Source: Streptomyces sp. NWU339 (GTDB taxonomy: Bacteria; Actinomycetota; Actinomycetes; Streptomycetales; Streptomycetaceae). From it: a DNA stretch of 64,000 nucleotides. Below, one piece after another: positions 1 through 12,452 of the stretch (position 1 is the stretch's first letter; the number at the start of each line of letters is the position of its first letter). The position numbers and the translations under genes were made by a program. Under the pieces are notes generated by a model. The model was not told where the DNA came from. It did not search any database and saw only the letters and a list, made by a program, of their open reading frames with translations. The stretch is taken from assembly GCF_003143855.1 (NCBI RefSeq), contig NZ_QFRK01000009.1:131192-195191 (forward strand). The letters are read 5' to 3'.

Positions 1-1605
1 GAGTCCGTGGGCCAGGTGCAGTTCAGCGTCGAGGACCAGTCGCTGGAGTACTACGTCGTCGCCGGTCCCACCCCGAAGGACGTACTCAGCCGCTACACGG
101 CCCTCACCGGCCGCCCCGCCCTGCCCCCGGCCTGGTCGTTCGGCCTGTGGCTCAGCACCTCGTTCACCACGTCCTACGACGAACGGACCGTCACGTCGTT
201 CGTGGACGGCATGACCGAACGCGGCATCCCGCTGTCCGTCTTCCACTTCGACTGCTTCTGGATGCGCGAGTACCAGTGGTGCGACTTCCGGTGGGACCCC
301 GACGTCTTCCCCGACCCGGACGGCATGCTGGCCCGGCTCAAGGAGAAGGGCCTGCGCATCAGCGCCTGGATCAACCCGTACATCGCCCAGAAGTCCCCAC
401 TCTTCGACGAGGCCGCCGCCCTCGGGCACCTGGTGTGCAGGCCCGGCGGCGACGTGTGGCAGTGGGACCTGTGGCAGGCCGGCATGGGCCTGGTCGACTT
501 CACCGGCCCCGAGGCGCGCGCCTGGTTCCAGTCGAAGCTCAAGGCCCTGCTCGACCAGGGCGTGGACTGCTTCAAGACGGACTTCGGCGAGCGCATCCCC
601 ACCGACGTGGTCTGGCACGACGGCTCGGACCCCGAGCGGATGCACAACTACTACACGCAGCTGTACAACCGCACGGTGTTCGAGCTCCTCGAGAAGGAGC
701 GCGGGCAGGGTGAGGCCGTGCTGTTCGCCCGGTCCGCGACGGCCGGCGGGCAGCAGTACCCCGTGCACTGGGGCGGCGACTGCTGGTCGTCCTTCGAGGC
801 CATGGCCGAGTCGCTGCGGGGCGGTCTGTCGCTGTCGCTGAGCGGGTTCGGCTTCTGGAGCCACGACATCGGCGGTTTCGAGGGCACGCCCGACCCCGAA
901 GTGTTCAAGCGCTGGCTCGCCTTCGGCCTGCTCTCCTCGCACAGCCGACTGCACGGCTCCTCGTCGTACCGGGTGCCGTGGGAGTTCGGCGACGAGGCGG
1001 TCGGCGTCGCCCGGCGGTTCACCCTGCTCAAGCACCGCCTGATGCCGTACTTGTACGGCGCGGCCGTCGAGACGCACGCCACCGGCGTGCCGATGATGCG
1101 GCCGATGGTGCTGGAGTTCCCCGGCGACCCGACGTGCCGTCCGCTCGACCGCCAGTACATGCTGGGCCCCGACCTCCTGGTGGCGCCCGTGTTCAGCCCG
1201 GACGGCGAGGTCGAGGTCTACCTGCCGGAGGGCACCTGGACCCACCTGCTGAGCGGCCAGAAGGTCACCGGCCCGGGCTGGCGCACCGAACGGCACGGCT
1301 ACTCCAGCCTCCCGCTGTACGTCCGTGAGGGCGCCGTCCTGCCCCTGGCCGGCGACGACTCGCGGCCGGACGGCGACTGGCTGGACGCGCCGGTCCTCCT
1401 CGTCCACCCGACGGCCTCGCCCGGCTACACGGCCGAGATCACCGTGCCCGACACCACGGGCGCGCGGGCCGCGGCCTTCCGGATCCTGCGCGACGGCGGC
1501 GTCCTGCGGGTCACCGCGTCGGGGACCGACCGGCCGTTCACGGTGCGTGTCGCGGGCGGGGCGGAGGCCCGGGGAGCGGGTGCGGTGACGGTGCCGCTGG
1601 GATGA
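1..1605 (+). CDS. yicI: Alpha-xylosidase, GH31 family (5' end outside window)
   Basis: The gene enters the window already in frame, so the N-terminal beta-sandwich is missing; about 534 C-terminal residues are present. GH31 alpha-xylosidases release xylose from the non-reducing end of xyloglucan oligosaccharides or isoprimeverose by a retaining mechanism. The catalytic nucleophile lies in KTDFGE (Asp about visible residue 194) and the acid/base in WSHDIGG (Asp about 289), both in the YicI arrangement. The C-terminal part carries the usual GPDLLVAPV segment and beta-domains. No signal peptide can be judged. It converges with the methyltransferase gene to the right. Alpha-glucosidase is the main alternative, but the motifs fit YicI better. 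Confidence 0.88.
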   Translation, partial: ESVGQVQFSVEDQSLEYYVVAGPTPKDVLSRYTALTGRPALPPAWSFGLWLSTSFTTSYDERTVTSFVDGMTERGIPLSVFHFDCFWMREYQWCDFRWDPDVFPDPDGMLARLKEKGLRISAWINPYIAQKSPLFDEAAALGHLVCRPGGDVWQWDLWQAGMGLVDFTGPEARAWFQSKLKALLDQGVDCFKTDFGERIPTDVVWHDGSDPERMHNYYTQLYNRTVFELLEKERGQGEAVLFARSATAGGQQYPVHWGGDCWSSFEAMAESLRGGLSLSLSGFGFWSHDIGGFEGTPDPEVFKRWLAFGLLSSHSRLHGSSSYRVPWEFGDEAVGVARRFTLLKHRLMPYLYGAAVETHATGVPMMRPMVLEFPGDPTCRPLDRQYMLGPDLLVAPVFSPDGEVEVYLPEGTWTHLLSGQKVTGPGWRTERHGYSSLPLYVREGAVLPLAGDDSRPDGDWLDAPVLLVHPTASPGYTAEITVPDTTGARAAAFRILRDGGVLRVTASGTDRPFTVRVAGGAEARGAGAVTVPLG

Positions 1606-1642
1606 CGGGCGCGACGGCGGCCGGGGCGGGAGCGGTGCCGCG

Positions 1643-2431
1643 TCAGCGGAGCCGTGCGACGCCCGCGTAGATGCCGCTGTCCTCGGGTGCGGGGGCCGGG
1701 ATCGTCCGGAACCATTCCGGTGCGGTCACCAGGCCCGGTTCCACCATGTCCAGGCCGTCGAAGAAGCGGGCGACCTCGTCGCGGGTGCGGAGGCCGAGGC
1801 GGATGCCGGCTCTGGCGTACTCGGCGGTGACCTGCGCGGCCAGTTCCGCGTGCCGGTCGGACGCGGCGTGCGACAGCACGAGGTGGCTGCCCGGCGGGAG
1901 CCCGGAGAGCAACTCGCCGACGATGGCGAGGGGTTCCTGGTCGTCGGGGATGAAGTGCAGGAGGGCGATCAGGGACAGTGCGACCGGACGCCCGAAGTCG
2001 AGGACGGTCCGGGCGTGTTCGATGATCTCCCCCGGACTGCGCACATCGGCCTGGATGTAGTCGGTGACGCCCTCGGGATCGCTGATCAGCAGGGTCTCCG
2101 CGTGACGCAGGACGATGGGGTCGTTGTCGATGTAGACGACCCTCGCGGCCGGGACGACGGACTGCACGATCTGGTGCAGGTTCGGCTCGGTGGGAATGCC
2201 CGTGCCGATGTCGAGGAACTGGTCGACGCCCTGCCCGGCGAGCCAGGCCGCCGCCCGGTGCATGAACTGACGGTTCTGCCGGGCGCCGTCCCGCGCCTCG
2301 GGCGGCAGCTTCTCGCCGACGGCCTCGTCCACGGGATAGTTGTCCTTGCCGCCGAGCAACCAGTCGTAGACCCGCGCGGGGTGCGCCTTGCTGGTGTCGA
2401 TCTGCGGAGGATCTGACCTGCCGGCCGACAT
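1643..2431 (-). CDS. SAM-dependent methyltransferase, PF04672 (DUF574) family
   Basis: This 262-residue protein belongs to the actinobacterial S-adenosyl methyltransferase family PF04672, which is multiplied in Streptomyces and mostly of unknown substrate. The family signature WLLGGKDNYPVD is at residues 24-35 and the SAM-binding motif FLDIGTGIP at about 72-80, followed by the VYIDNDP acidic loop. I start at the ATG at 2431 because GGAG lies seven bases upstream; an in-frame ATG at 2458 has no ribosome site. A second member of the family is at 42363-43184. Cytoplasmic, no transmembrane segment. Confidence 0.85.
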   Translation of the reverse strand: MSAGRSDPPQIDTSKAHPARVYDWLLGGKDNYPVDEAVGEKLPPEARDGARQNRQFMHRAAAWLAGQGVDQFLDIGTGIPTEPNLHQIVQSVVPAARVVYIDNDPIVLRHAETLLISDPEGVTDYIQADVRSPGEIIEHARTVLDFGRPVALSLIALLHFIPDDQEPLAIVGELLSGLPPGSHLVLSHAASDRHAELAAQVTAEYARAGIRLGLRTRDEVARFFDGLDMVEPGLVTAPEWFRTIPAPAPEDSGIYAGVARLR

Positions 2432-2895
2432 GGAGGACTCCGTCCCACGATGGATCACGGCTGCTGACGATCACCGAGTCTCGCACATCAACGCACCTTC
2501 ATACAGGGACAGTTGAATCAAGGGACGGAGGGCCGCCCCGCTCCCCGCCCCGTACCCCGGACCACCGGTCGGTGGGTTCGGGGCGCGGGGACGCGGCCAC
2601 GGGACGAGTACGGCCCGGCCGGCGGTGAGGACGGCCGCAGGCCCCTCGGTTGATGTCGGGAATCGGTTCACCGACTGCCGGGAGCCTCGGCGACGGCCAC
2701 CACTTGAGCCGGTCCGCACGGCAGAGTCGGTTCCGGATGCGCCGTTCATCCGTGATGTGCGCTGATGACGCCTGGCGAATCCTGATGTCGACGGGCCGTC
2801 AAGTCGGACGTGGTGTAAGAACGTCGGCAGCATGGGCATCTCTTGTCATGAACCTGCGACCCGATGGCCGGGTCGCAGCCTCATGGAGGTTCGGG
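2432..2895. other. Intergenic region between divergent genes
   Basis: This 464-base gap separates the leftward methyltransferase gene from the rightward phospholipase gene and should hold both promoters. I see no convincing -35/-10 pair, repeat or coding frame; open frames crossing it have arginine/proline-rich translations and no ribosome sites. Confidence 0.5.
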
Positions 2896-3348
2896 ATGCA
2901 CCGTAGACTCGCCACCGCACTGGCCACCTCGGCCCTTGCCGCCGTCAGCGTGCTGGGCACCGCCACAGCCGCCGACGCCGTTCCCGCCGACAAGGCCCAG
3001 GTCCTCTCGAACTGGACCCAGACCAGTGCCTCGAGCTACAACCAGTGGGTCACGGCGCGCTCCAACCAAGCCGCCTGGTCCGCCTACCAGTTCGACTGGA
3101 GCACCGATTACTGCTCCACCTCCCCCGACAACCCGTTCGGCTTCCCCTTCGCCACCTCCTGCGCGCGCCACGACTTCGGTTACCGCAACTACAAGGCGGC
3201 CGGTTCCTTCGACGCCAACAAGGCACGCCTCGACAGCGCCTTCTACGAAGACCTCAAGCGGGTCTGCGCCGGCTACAGCGGCGGCACGAAGACCGCTTGC
3301 AACAGCACTGCGTGGACCTACTACCAGGCGGTCAGGGCCTTCGGCTGA
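2896..3348 (+). CDS. Secreted phospholipase A2, Streptomyces type
   Basis: A 150-residue preprotein homologous to the small secreted prokaryotic phospholipase A2 of Streptomyces violaceoruber, which hydrolyses the sn-2 ester of glycerophospholipids with calcium. A Sec signal peptide covers about residues 1-28 and leaves a mature enzyme of about 122 residues. The catalytic His-Asp pair is in CARHDFGY (H92, D93), and the upstream Asp in DYC (D71) fits the calcium ligand. The cysteines fit two disulfides. The ATG at 2896 is preceded by GGAGG at six bases; longer in-frame starts lack a ribosome site. A strong hairpin follows the stop codon. Confidence 0.9.
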   Translation: MHRRLATALATSALAAVSVLGTATAADAVPADKAQVLSNWTQTSASSYNQWVTARSNQAAWSAYQFDWSTDYCSTSPDNPFGFPFATSCARHDFGYRNYKAAGSFDANKARLDSAFYEDLKRVCAGYSGGTKTACNSTAWTYYQAVRAFG

Positions 3349-3394
3349 CAACTCCGGCAGCTCGACCGGCGACGATCCGTCCCCGCTCGAGCAG

Positions 3395-3427
3395 CAGGAC
3401 GCGGCCGGCGACGGCGGCCGCGTCCTG
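3395..3427. terminator. Stem-loop between convergent phospholipase and catalase genes
   Basis: A 13-bp perfect stem (CAGGACGCGGCCG against its complement) with a seven-base loop lies 46 bases past the phospholipase stop and 46 bases before the catalase stop on the other strand. It is placed to end transcription from both sides. No T-run follows, as is common in Streptomyces. Confidence 0.7.
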
Positions 3428-3473
3428 CCCCGCGGGCAGGCCCCGGCCGCCGGAATCCCGGGGAGGGGAGGTG

Positions 3474-5753
<2,280 letters not shown>

Positions 5754-6122
5754 GGGGTGACACTCCTCCGCTTCTTAGCGGCCACGGATGGGGTGACCGG
5801 ATGCTCAATTGCCGGCTGCGGGCGATCCGATCGCTGACAAAGCGCCGGAAAAGGGGCTCAGGTCGTCAACCTCTCACGACGAGGAGCCCCACGCAGCGAG
5901 CACGCTCCGATGGGGTGAACCCTCCACCCCGAAGCGCCCGTGCTTGCTCCTTCTTTCCCATCGCGCTTTCCCACCGCGTCGGACCGGCCGCCCCGTCCGC
6001 GTACCCCGCTCCCGGAAACCGAGGCACGGAGGATGCGGCCCGGCGGCATTCGACGCGGGCCGGTCACCCTTTTCGTCCCCCGTACGGCATTCCCGCCCCG
6101 GACGCGTGCGCCTGAACCGAAG
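5754..6122. other. Intergenic region upstream of catalase
   Basis: 369 bases lie between the small leftward gene at 6123-6347 and the catalase start. The region should contain the catalase promoter. No convincing promoter pair, operator or coding frame was recognised. Confidence 0.45.
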
Positions 6123-6347
6123 TCAGAACAGGTGCTCCTGCTCGGCGGGTGCGCCGCCGCGCGGAAGACGGCGCGGGACGGGGCGTCGGGCCGGGGGCTC
6201 CTCGCCGAACAGAGGCACCGTGCCATACTCGTCCGGCTCGGCCGGCACCACGACGGGTCCGGTGCCCACGTTCAGCCGCAGCGGGGCGTCCCGGTCGAAA
6301 TCTCCCGGCGTCATGTCCGTCCAGTCGCGTTCCTGACGCTCGCTCAC
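6123..6347 (-). CDS. Small conserved hypothetical protein
   Basis: Encodes 74 residues from a GTG at 6347 with GGAG five bases upstream. The protein is hydrophilic and Pro/Arg-rich with an acidic centre, without transmembrane segments, cysteines or a recognised fold. The sequence around DRDAPLRLNVGTGPVVVPAEP looks constrained, with a run of valines that could form a beta-strand. I recall similar short Streptomyces proteins but cannot give them a function. It is read in the same direction as catalase but 369 bases upstream, so co-transcription is unlikely. A chance frame remains possible. Confidence 0.5.
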   Translation of the reverse strand: MSERQERDWTDMTPGDFDRDAPLRLNVGTGPVVVPAEPDEYGTVPLFGEEPPARRPVPRRLPRGGAPAEQEHLF

Positions 6348-6672
6348 CGACGCTCCGCTCCCCGTCCGGCCTTCCCGTCCCCTCACTGTTCCCGTACCGG
6401 GCCGGGGTGTCAGTCCTGGCCGCGGCCCTGAACGCGCGGCAGGGCGGTGCCGCTCTCGGCGGGTGCGGAGGGGTGGTCCTGCATGCCGTCAGGCTATCGC
6501 CCGTTCGCCGCTCCGTGGACGACGCCTCCGCGAGCCCGCCGTGGTCCGACCCGCCGCACCCCGCGGGCCGTCTCCAGTCGGGAGACGTACGTCACACCCC
6601 GGGAACCTGTCACATCTCGGCGGGCTGCCTCGTCAGAAGTACGTAACCGCACACGCGAACCAGGAGATCACC
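6348..6672. promoter_or_regulatory. Divergent intergenic region with GACGTACGTC palindrome
   Basis: 325 bases separate the small leftward gene from the AhpD-like gene. A perfect 10-bp palindrome, GACGTACGTC (6584-6593), lies 80 bases upstream of the AhpD-like start and is the only element that stands out. No clear promoter pair was identified. Confidence 0.35.
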
Positions 6673-7146
6673 ATGGATGCCCGTATCAACCTCTTCGGCA
6701 ACGCGCTCGCGACCAAGGTGCTGAAGCACATCAACTCGGCGGGCAAGGCGGTGTCCGACTCGGGTCTGCCGCACGCCACGCAGGAACTGGTGAAGATCCG
6801 CGCCAGCCAGATCAACGGCTGCGGCTTCTGCACCGACATGCACACCAAGGACGCCGCCCACGCCGGAGAGACCGCCCAGCGCCTCCACCTCGTCGCCGCC
6901 TGGCGCGAGGCCACCGTCTTCACCGACGCCGAGCGCGCCGCCCTCGAACTGGCCGAACAGGGCACCCGCATCGCCGACGCCGCCGGCGGGGTCACCGACG
7001 AGGCCTGGACCAACGCCACCAAGTACTACGACGAGGACCAGCTGGTCGCCCTCATCTCCCTCATCGCCGTCATCAACACCTACAACCGCATCAACGTCAT
7101 CAACCAGCAGCCCGCCGGCGACTACCAGCCCGGTCAGTTCGGCTGA
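6673..7146 (+). CDS. Carboxymuconolactone decarboxylase / AhpD-like protein
   Basis: A 157-residue alpha-helical protein of the CMD superfamily. The redox site is intact: C50-x2-C53 followed by H57 in CGFCTDMH, the pattern of alkylhydroperoxidase AhpD. Such proteins reduce peroxides with the two cysteines, but many single-gene members have no known partner. No ahpC lies next to it, so a thiol-based peroxidase or sensor role is an inference. The ATG at 6673 has AGGAG six bases upstream. MsrA and catalase nearby fit an oxidative-stress neighbourhood. A hairpin follows the gene. Confidence 0.85.
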   Translation: MDARINLFGNALATKVLKHINSAGKAVSDSGLPHATQELVKIRASQINGCGFCTDMHTKDAAHAGETAQRLHLVAAWREATVFTDAERAALELAEQGTRIADAAGGVTDEAWTNATKYYDEDQLVALISLIAVINTYNRINVINQQPAGDYQPGQFG

Positions 7147-7153
7147 CGGACGG

Positions 7154-7191
7154 CACAGGGGGCACGCCGCCTCGCGTGCGCGCCCCCTGTG
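7154..7191 (+). terminator. Stem-loop after AhpD-like gene
   Basis: Ten-base arms (CACAGGGGGC with GCCCCCTGTG) lie eight bases past the stop codon, with a GC-rich loop that can pair further. The position fits a terminator for the AhpD-like gene. Confidence 0.6.
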
Positions 7192-7199
7192 GTGCGGCC

Positions 7200-7248
7200 T
7201 CAGGTGCCATGGAGCTCAGGTGCCCATGGAGTTCAGGTACTCAGAAGC
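7200..7248. repeat. Three imperfect 16-17 bp tandem repeats at the 3' end of msrA
   Basis: Three units, each starting TCAGGT (7200-7215, 7216-7232, 7233-7248), abut the msrA stop codon. Units 1 and 2 are nearly identical (TCAGGTGCCATGGAGC and the same with one extra C and a final T); unit 3 is more diverged. On the msrA strand each unit ends in TGA, so the stop-codon region itself appears to have been duplicated. Confidence 0.6.
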
Positions 7249-7770
7249 TCAGGACTCCGCGCGCTTCGGCAGACGCCAGCCGGGGCGGACGAAGTGACAG
7301 GTGTAGCCGTCCGGGTACCGCTGCAGATAGTCCTGGTGCTCGGGCTCGGCCTCCCAGAACGGGCCGGCCGGCGCGACCTCGGTCACCACCGGACCCGGCC
7401 ACAGACCCGACGCGTCGACGTCGGCGATCGTCTCCTCGGCGACGCGCTTCTGCTCGTCGTCGAGGTAGAAGATGGCGGAGCGGTAGCTCAGCCCGATGTC
7501 GTTGCCCTGCCGGTTCTTCGTGCTCGGGTCGTGGATCTGGAAGAAGTACTCCAGGATCGTGCGGTAGTCCGTGACGGCGGGGTCGTAGGTGATCTCGATC
7601 GACTCGGCGTGGGTGCCGTGGTTGCGGTACGTGGCGTTGGGGACGTCACCGCCGCTGTAGCCCACCCGCGTGCTGAGGACGCCCGGGAACGTGCGGATCA
7701 GTTCCTCCATGCCCCAGAAACAGCCGCCCGCCAGCAGCGCTGTTTCCACGGTTGCCTCGGTCCTCGTCAT
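7249..7770 (-). CDS. msrA: Peptide methionine sulfoxide reductase MsrA
   Basis: A 173-residue enzyme that reduces the S-epimer of methionine sulfoxide in proteins or as free amino acid. The catalytic Cys is in GGCFWG (C17), and the family blocks [14 protein letters not shown], Q-x-Q/H-DPS and RSAIF follow in order. A further Cys in YTCHF near residue 160 may serve for recycling. I chose the ATG at 7770, 16 codons before GCFWG, as in typical MsrA; in-frame extensions upstream look non-coding. The ribosome site (GAGAG) is weak. Tandem repeats abut the stop codon. Confidence 0.93.
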   Translation of the reverse strand: MTRTEATVETALLAGGCFWGMEELIRTFPGVLSTRVGYSGGDVPNATYRNHGTHAESIEITYDPAVTDYRTILEYFFQIHDPSTKNRQGNDIGLSYRSAIFYLDDEQKRVAEETIADVDASGLWPGPVVTEVAPAGPFWEAEPEHQDYLQRYPDGYTCHFVRPGWRLPKRAES

Positions 7771-7940
7771 CTGCTCTCGCCCTTCTCCCGCGTCCTGGAC
7801 GGCCGGTCCCGTCTCGTCTTCATGGTCCCGCACCGTCGCAGCCGTACGTACAGCAGTCTCAACCATGCCGGGAGCCCTGTTGTTCCGCCCATGACCGTCC
7901 GGCCCGGAGGATTCCGCCCAGGTCGGGCGGCGACCGTGGG

Positions 7941-7946
7941 TACGAT
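7941..7946 (+). promoter_or_regulatory. Putative -10 box of a leaderless AraC-family gene
   Basis: TACGAT ends seven bases before the ATG at 7954, so transcription would begin at or next to the start codon. No Shine-Dalgarno sequence is present. No strong -35 element is visible at the expected distance, so this rests on the -10 match and the missing ribosome site. Confidence 0.4.
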
Positions 7947-7953
7947 TTCACAT

Positions 7954-8403
7954 ATGACCGACACACCGGCCTCGACGCAGCGCCTGCGCGACCTCGCGCG
8001 GCTGCGCCGGGTCCGCGACCGGATCGACCGGGAGTACGCGCAGCCGCTGGACGTCGAGGCACTCGCCCGTGGCGCGCACATGTCGGCCGGGCATCTGAGC
8101 CGGGAGTTCCGGGCGGCGTACGGCGAGTCGCCGTACAGCTATCTGATGACGCGGCGCATCGAGCGTGCGATGACGTTGCTGCGCCGCGGGGACCTCAGTG
8201 TCACCGAGGTCTGTTTCGCGGTCGGCTGCTCGTCGCTGGGCACGTTCAGCACGCGCTTCACCGAGCTCGTCGGCATGCCGCCCAGTGCCTATCGGCGCCG
8301 CGCGGCGAGCATGACGGCGGGGCTGCCGCCGTGCGTGGCGAAGCAGGTGACCAGACCGGTCAGAAATCGAGAAGCGCCCGCGCCCGGCCCCCCTCTAGCG
8401 TGA
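7954..8403 (+). CDS. AraC-family transcriptional regulator, short form
   Basis: A 149-residue protein that is almost entirely the double helix-turn-helix AraC DNA-binding domain. The first helix-turn-helix is around LARGAHMSAGHLSREF and the second around EVCFAVGCSSLGTFSTRF, ending in the conserved P-SAYRR. There is no separate ligand domain. The next gene, a VOC/glyoxalase protein, begins five bases after the stop and has no ribosome site of its own, so the two are probably translationally coupled. AraC plus VOC-domain pairs are common in Streptomyces; a role in sensing or removing an electrophile or drug is an inference. Confidence 0.85.
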   Translation: MTDTPASTQRLRDLARLRRVRDRIDREYAQPLDVEALARGAHMSAGHLSREFRAAYGESPYSYLMTRRIERAMTLLRRGDLSVTEVCFAVGCSSLGTFSTRFTELVGMPPSAYRRRAASMTAGLPPCVAKQVTRPVRNREAPAPGPPLA

Positions 8404-8408
8404 CGGCC

Positions 8409-8822
8409 ATGGACATCACCATTCACGCGAGTTTCCTCCCGCACGACGACCCTGACGCCTCCCTGGCCTTCTACCGCGACACCCTCGGCTTCGAAGTCCG
8501 GGGCGACGTCGGACACGGCAGGATGCGGTGGATCACGGTCGGTCCCGTCGGCCGGCCCGGCACCTCCATCGTCCTGACCCCGCCGGCCGCCGACCCCGGT
8601 GTCACCGACGACGAGCGCCGCACCATCGCCGAAATGATGGCCAAGGGCACGTACGCCGGTCTCCTGCTGGCCACCGACGACCTGGACGCCACCTTCGCGC
8701 GGCTGCAGTCGGCCGACAGCGCCGAGGTGGTCCAGGAGCCGACCGAGCAGCCGTACGGCGTTCGTGACTGTGCCTTCCGCGACCCTTCGGGCAACCTGAT
8801 CCGCATCCAGCAGCTGCGTTGA
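8409..8822 (+). CDS. VOC-family (glyoxalase/bleomycin-resistance-like) protein
   Basis: 137 residues with the two beta-alpha-beta-beta-beta modules of the vicinal oxygen chelate fold. The pattern is a HASFLPHDDPDASLAFYRDTLGF opening, split here only for description, and a closing CAFRDPSGNLIRI. The HDD near the N-terminus and the terminal EQPYG...FRDPSGN region hold the usual metal or substrate residues. These proteins bind or transform electrophiles, or sequester antibiotics. The start is five bases past the AraC-type regulator stop, which implies a shared transcript. Exact substrate unknown. Confidence 0.82.
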   Translation: MDITIHASFLPHDDPDASLAFYRDTLGFEVRGDVGHGRMRWITVGPVGRPGTSIVLTPPAADPGVTDDERRTIAEMMAKGTYAGLLLATDDLDATFARLQSADSAEVVQEPTEQPYGVRDCAFRDPSGNLIRIQQLR

Positions 8823-8911
8823 GCCGCCCGGTCACCGCAGTCACCGCCCGGCCCCGGCTCGGCGGTCGCACCCGACCCGGGAATCACCCACGAGAGGAAG
8901 ACACCACCAGC

Positions 8912-11311
<2,400 letters not shown>

Positions 11312-11322
11312 GAGGAGCGACA

Positions 11323-11370
11323 CCCTCGTGGAGGCGGCCGGTCGTCAGCGGCCGGTCGTCTCCACGAGGG
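11323..11370. terminator. Inverted repeat enclosing a direct repeat, between convergent genes
   Basis: An 11-bp perfect inverted repeat (CCCTCGTGGAG at 11323-11333, complement at 11360-11370) flanks a 26-base loop made of two copies of GCGGCCGGTCGT separated by CA. The right arm and half of the loop lie inside the 3' end of the anti-sigma-like ATPase gene. It probably terminates the uvrA-like transcript and perhaps the opposing one. Confidence 0.6.
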
Positions 11371-11812
11371 AGATGCGGGCCGTGATGCGTTTGCCGGTCG
11401 GCTCCGGCTGCACCTCCAGTCCGTGGGCGACGGCCATCACGATCTCCAGGCCGTGCTGTCCCACCCGGTCCGGGTTCGCGACCCTGGCCACGGGCAGCAC
11501 GCCGCTGCCGTCCCGGACCATCACCTCGAGGGCGTCACCGGTGATGCACAGGTCCAGCCGGACGGGGCCGGGGGCGTACTTGCGGGCGTTGGTGACCAGC
11601 TCGCTGACCACGAGCTGGGTGATCTCCACCGCGCGCGCCGAGACGGGCAGCCCGTCCTCCGTCCGGGCCCGCGTCAGGAACGCGGCGGCCAGCTGCCGGG
11701 CCTTCGCTATCCACGCGCCGTCACCGTCCAGGGCGTACGTCACCCGTCGCGGTGCTCCCGGCAGCGTGCCTCCTTCGTCCACCGGAACTGGTTCCATTCG
11801 GTCCGCCTTCAC
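11345..11812 (-). CDS. Anti-sigma-regulatory-factor-like ATP-binding protein
   Basis: 155 residues of the HATPase_c_2 (RsbW/SpoIIAB-like) family, a large stand-alone group in Streptomyces. The N-box is ELVTNARKYA (E71, N75) and the G1 box VRDGSGV, followed by HGLEIV and the GKRITA terminal strand. Such proteins usually act as serine kinases or anti-sigma partners in partner-switching; the partner here is not apparent. The start may be 11812 or the ATG at 11797. The coding end overlaps an inverted repeat. Confidence 0.82.
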   Translation of the reverse strand: MKADRMEPVPVDEGGTLPGAPRRVTYALDGDGAWIAKARQLAAAFLTRARTEDGLPVSARAVEITQLVVSELVTNARKYAPGPVRLDLCITGDALEVMVRDGSGVLPVARVANPDRVGQHGLEIVMAVAHGLEVQPEPTGKRITARISLVETTGR

Positions 11813-11921
11813 TCACCGATCACACCGCGCGACTACCCGAAATGCCCGGCCGCACTCTTCGGCCCACCATGCCGGGCCGGACGGTCGCTCACCGCTCGTT
11901 CGGTGAATTGTGTCGGGCGCG

Positions 11922-12376
11922 TCATAGGGGGTTCCGGCCGCCCGGTGCCAGGGCGCCCACCGGTTCGGCCGGTTTCGGGGCCGGGCCCCGGGGCTTGAGG
12001 AGCGAGATCACCGTCATGAGGACAAGGACGGACCAGGCGGACAGGGACACGATCGGTCCGAAGAGGACATCGCCTCCATCGGGCAGGGGCTGCCCTGCGG
12101 CCACGGCGGTCACCGCCGCGTCACCCTTGGTCGCAGCGCGAGGACCGTCGCGGTGGTCGTGGCCGGGGTCAGCAGGGCGAGCGGAATCAGGAACCGGTCG
12201 GCGAAGAGTTGCATGGCCCGGACGGATGCCTCCACGGCGGCCGCGGACCCGGTGGTGTTCGCGGTGACACCGGGTGCGAGCAGCCCGGGGGCGAACCCGA
12301 GCCGACTCGCGGAGGAGACGACGTGGACGACGAGGAAGGCCCGGCGTGCGGGACGGCTGAGTTCCACCTGCCCCAC
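11922..12376 (-). pseudogene. Decayed DUF2269-like small membrane protein
   Basis: Two short frames read end to end as one broken gene. The first (12376-12110) gives LSRPARRAFLVVHVVSSASRLGF and ends ALRPRVTRR. The second (12113-11922) continues with AAGQPLPDGGDVLFGP and a hydrophobic VLMTVISLLKP segment. From memory, intact DUF2269-like proteins have these two halves in one frame, with about 40 more residues and extra transmembrane helices between the LALLT and ALRPRV segments. So I infer an internal deletion plus a frameshift; the frames overlap by four bases (GTGA). Two genuine coupled small proteins are a weaker alternative. Confidence 0.5.
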
Positions 12377-12452
12377 GGTGCCGGGCCCGGTCGCCGCGGG
12401 CGTCCCACAGCGGGAGTGCCCCGGCTACTGGCCTCGGCGTACGCGAGGGCCC

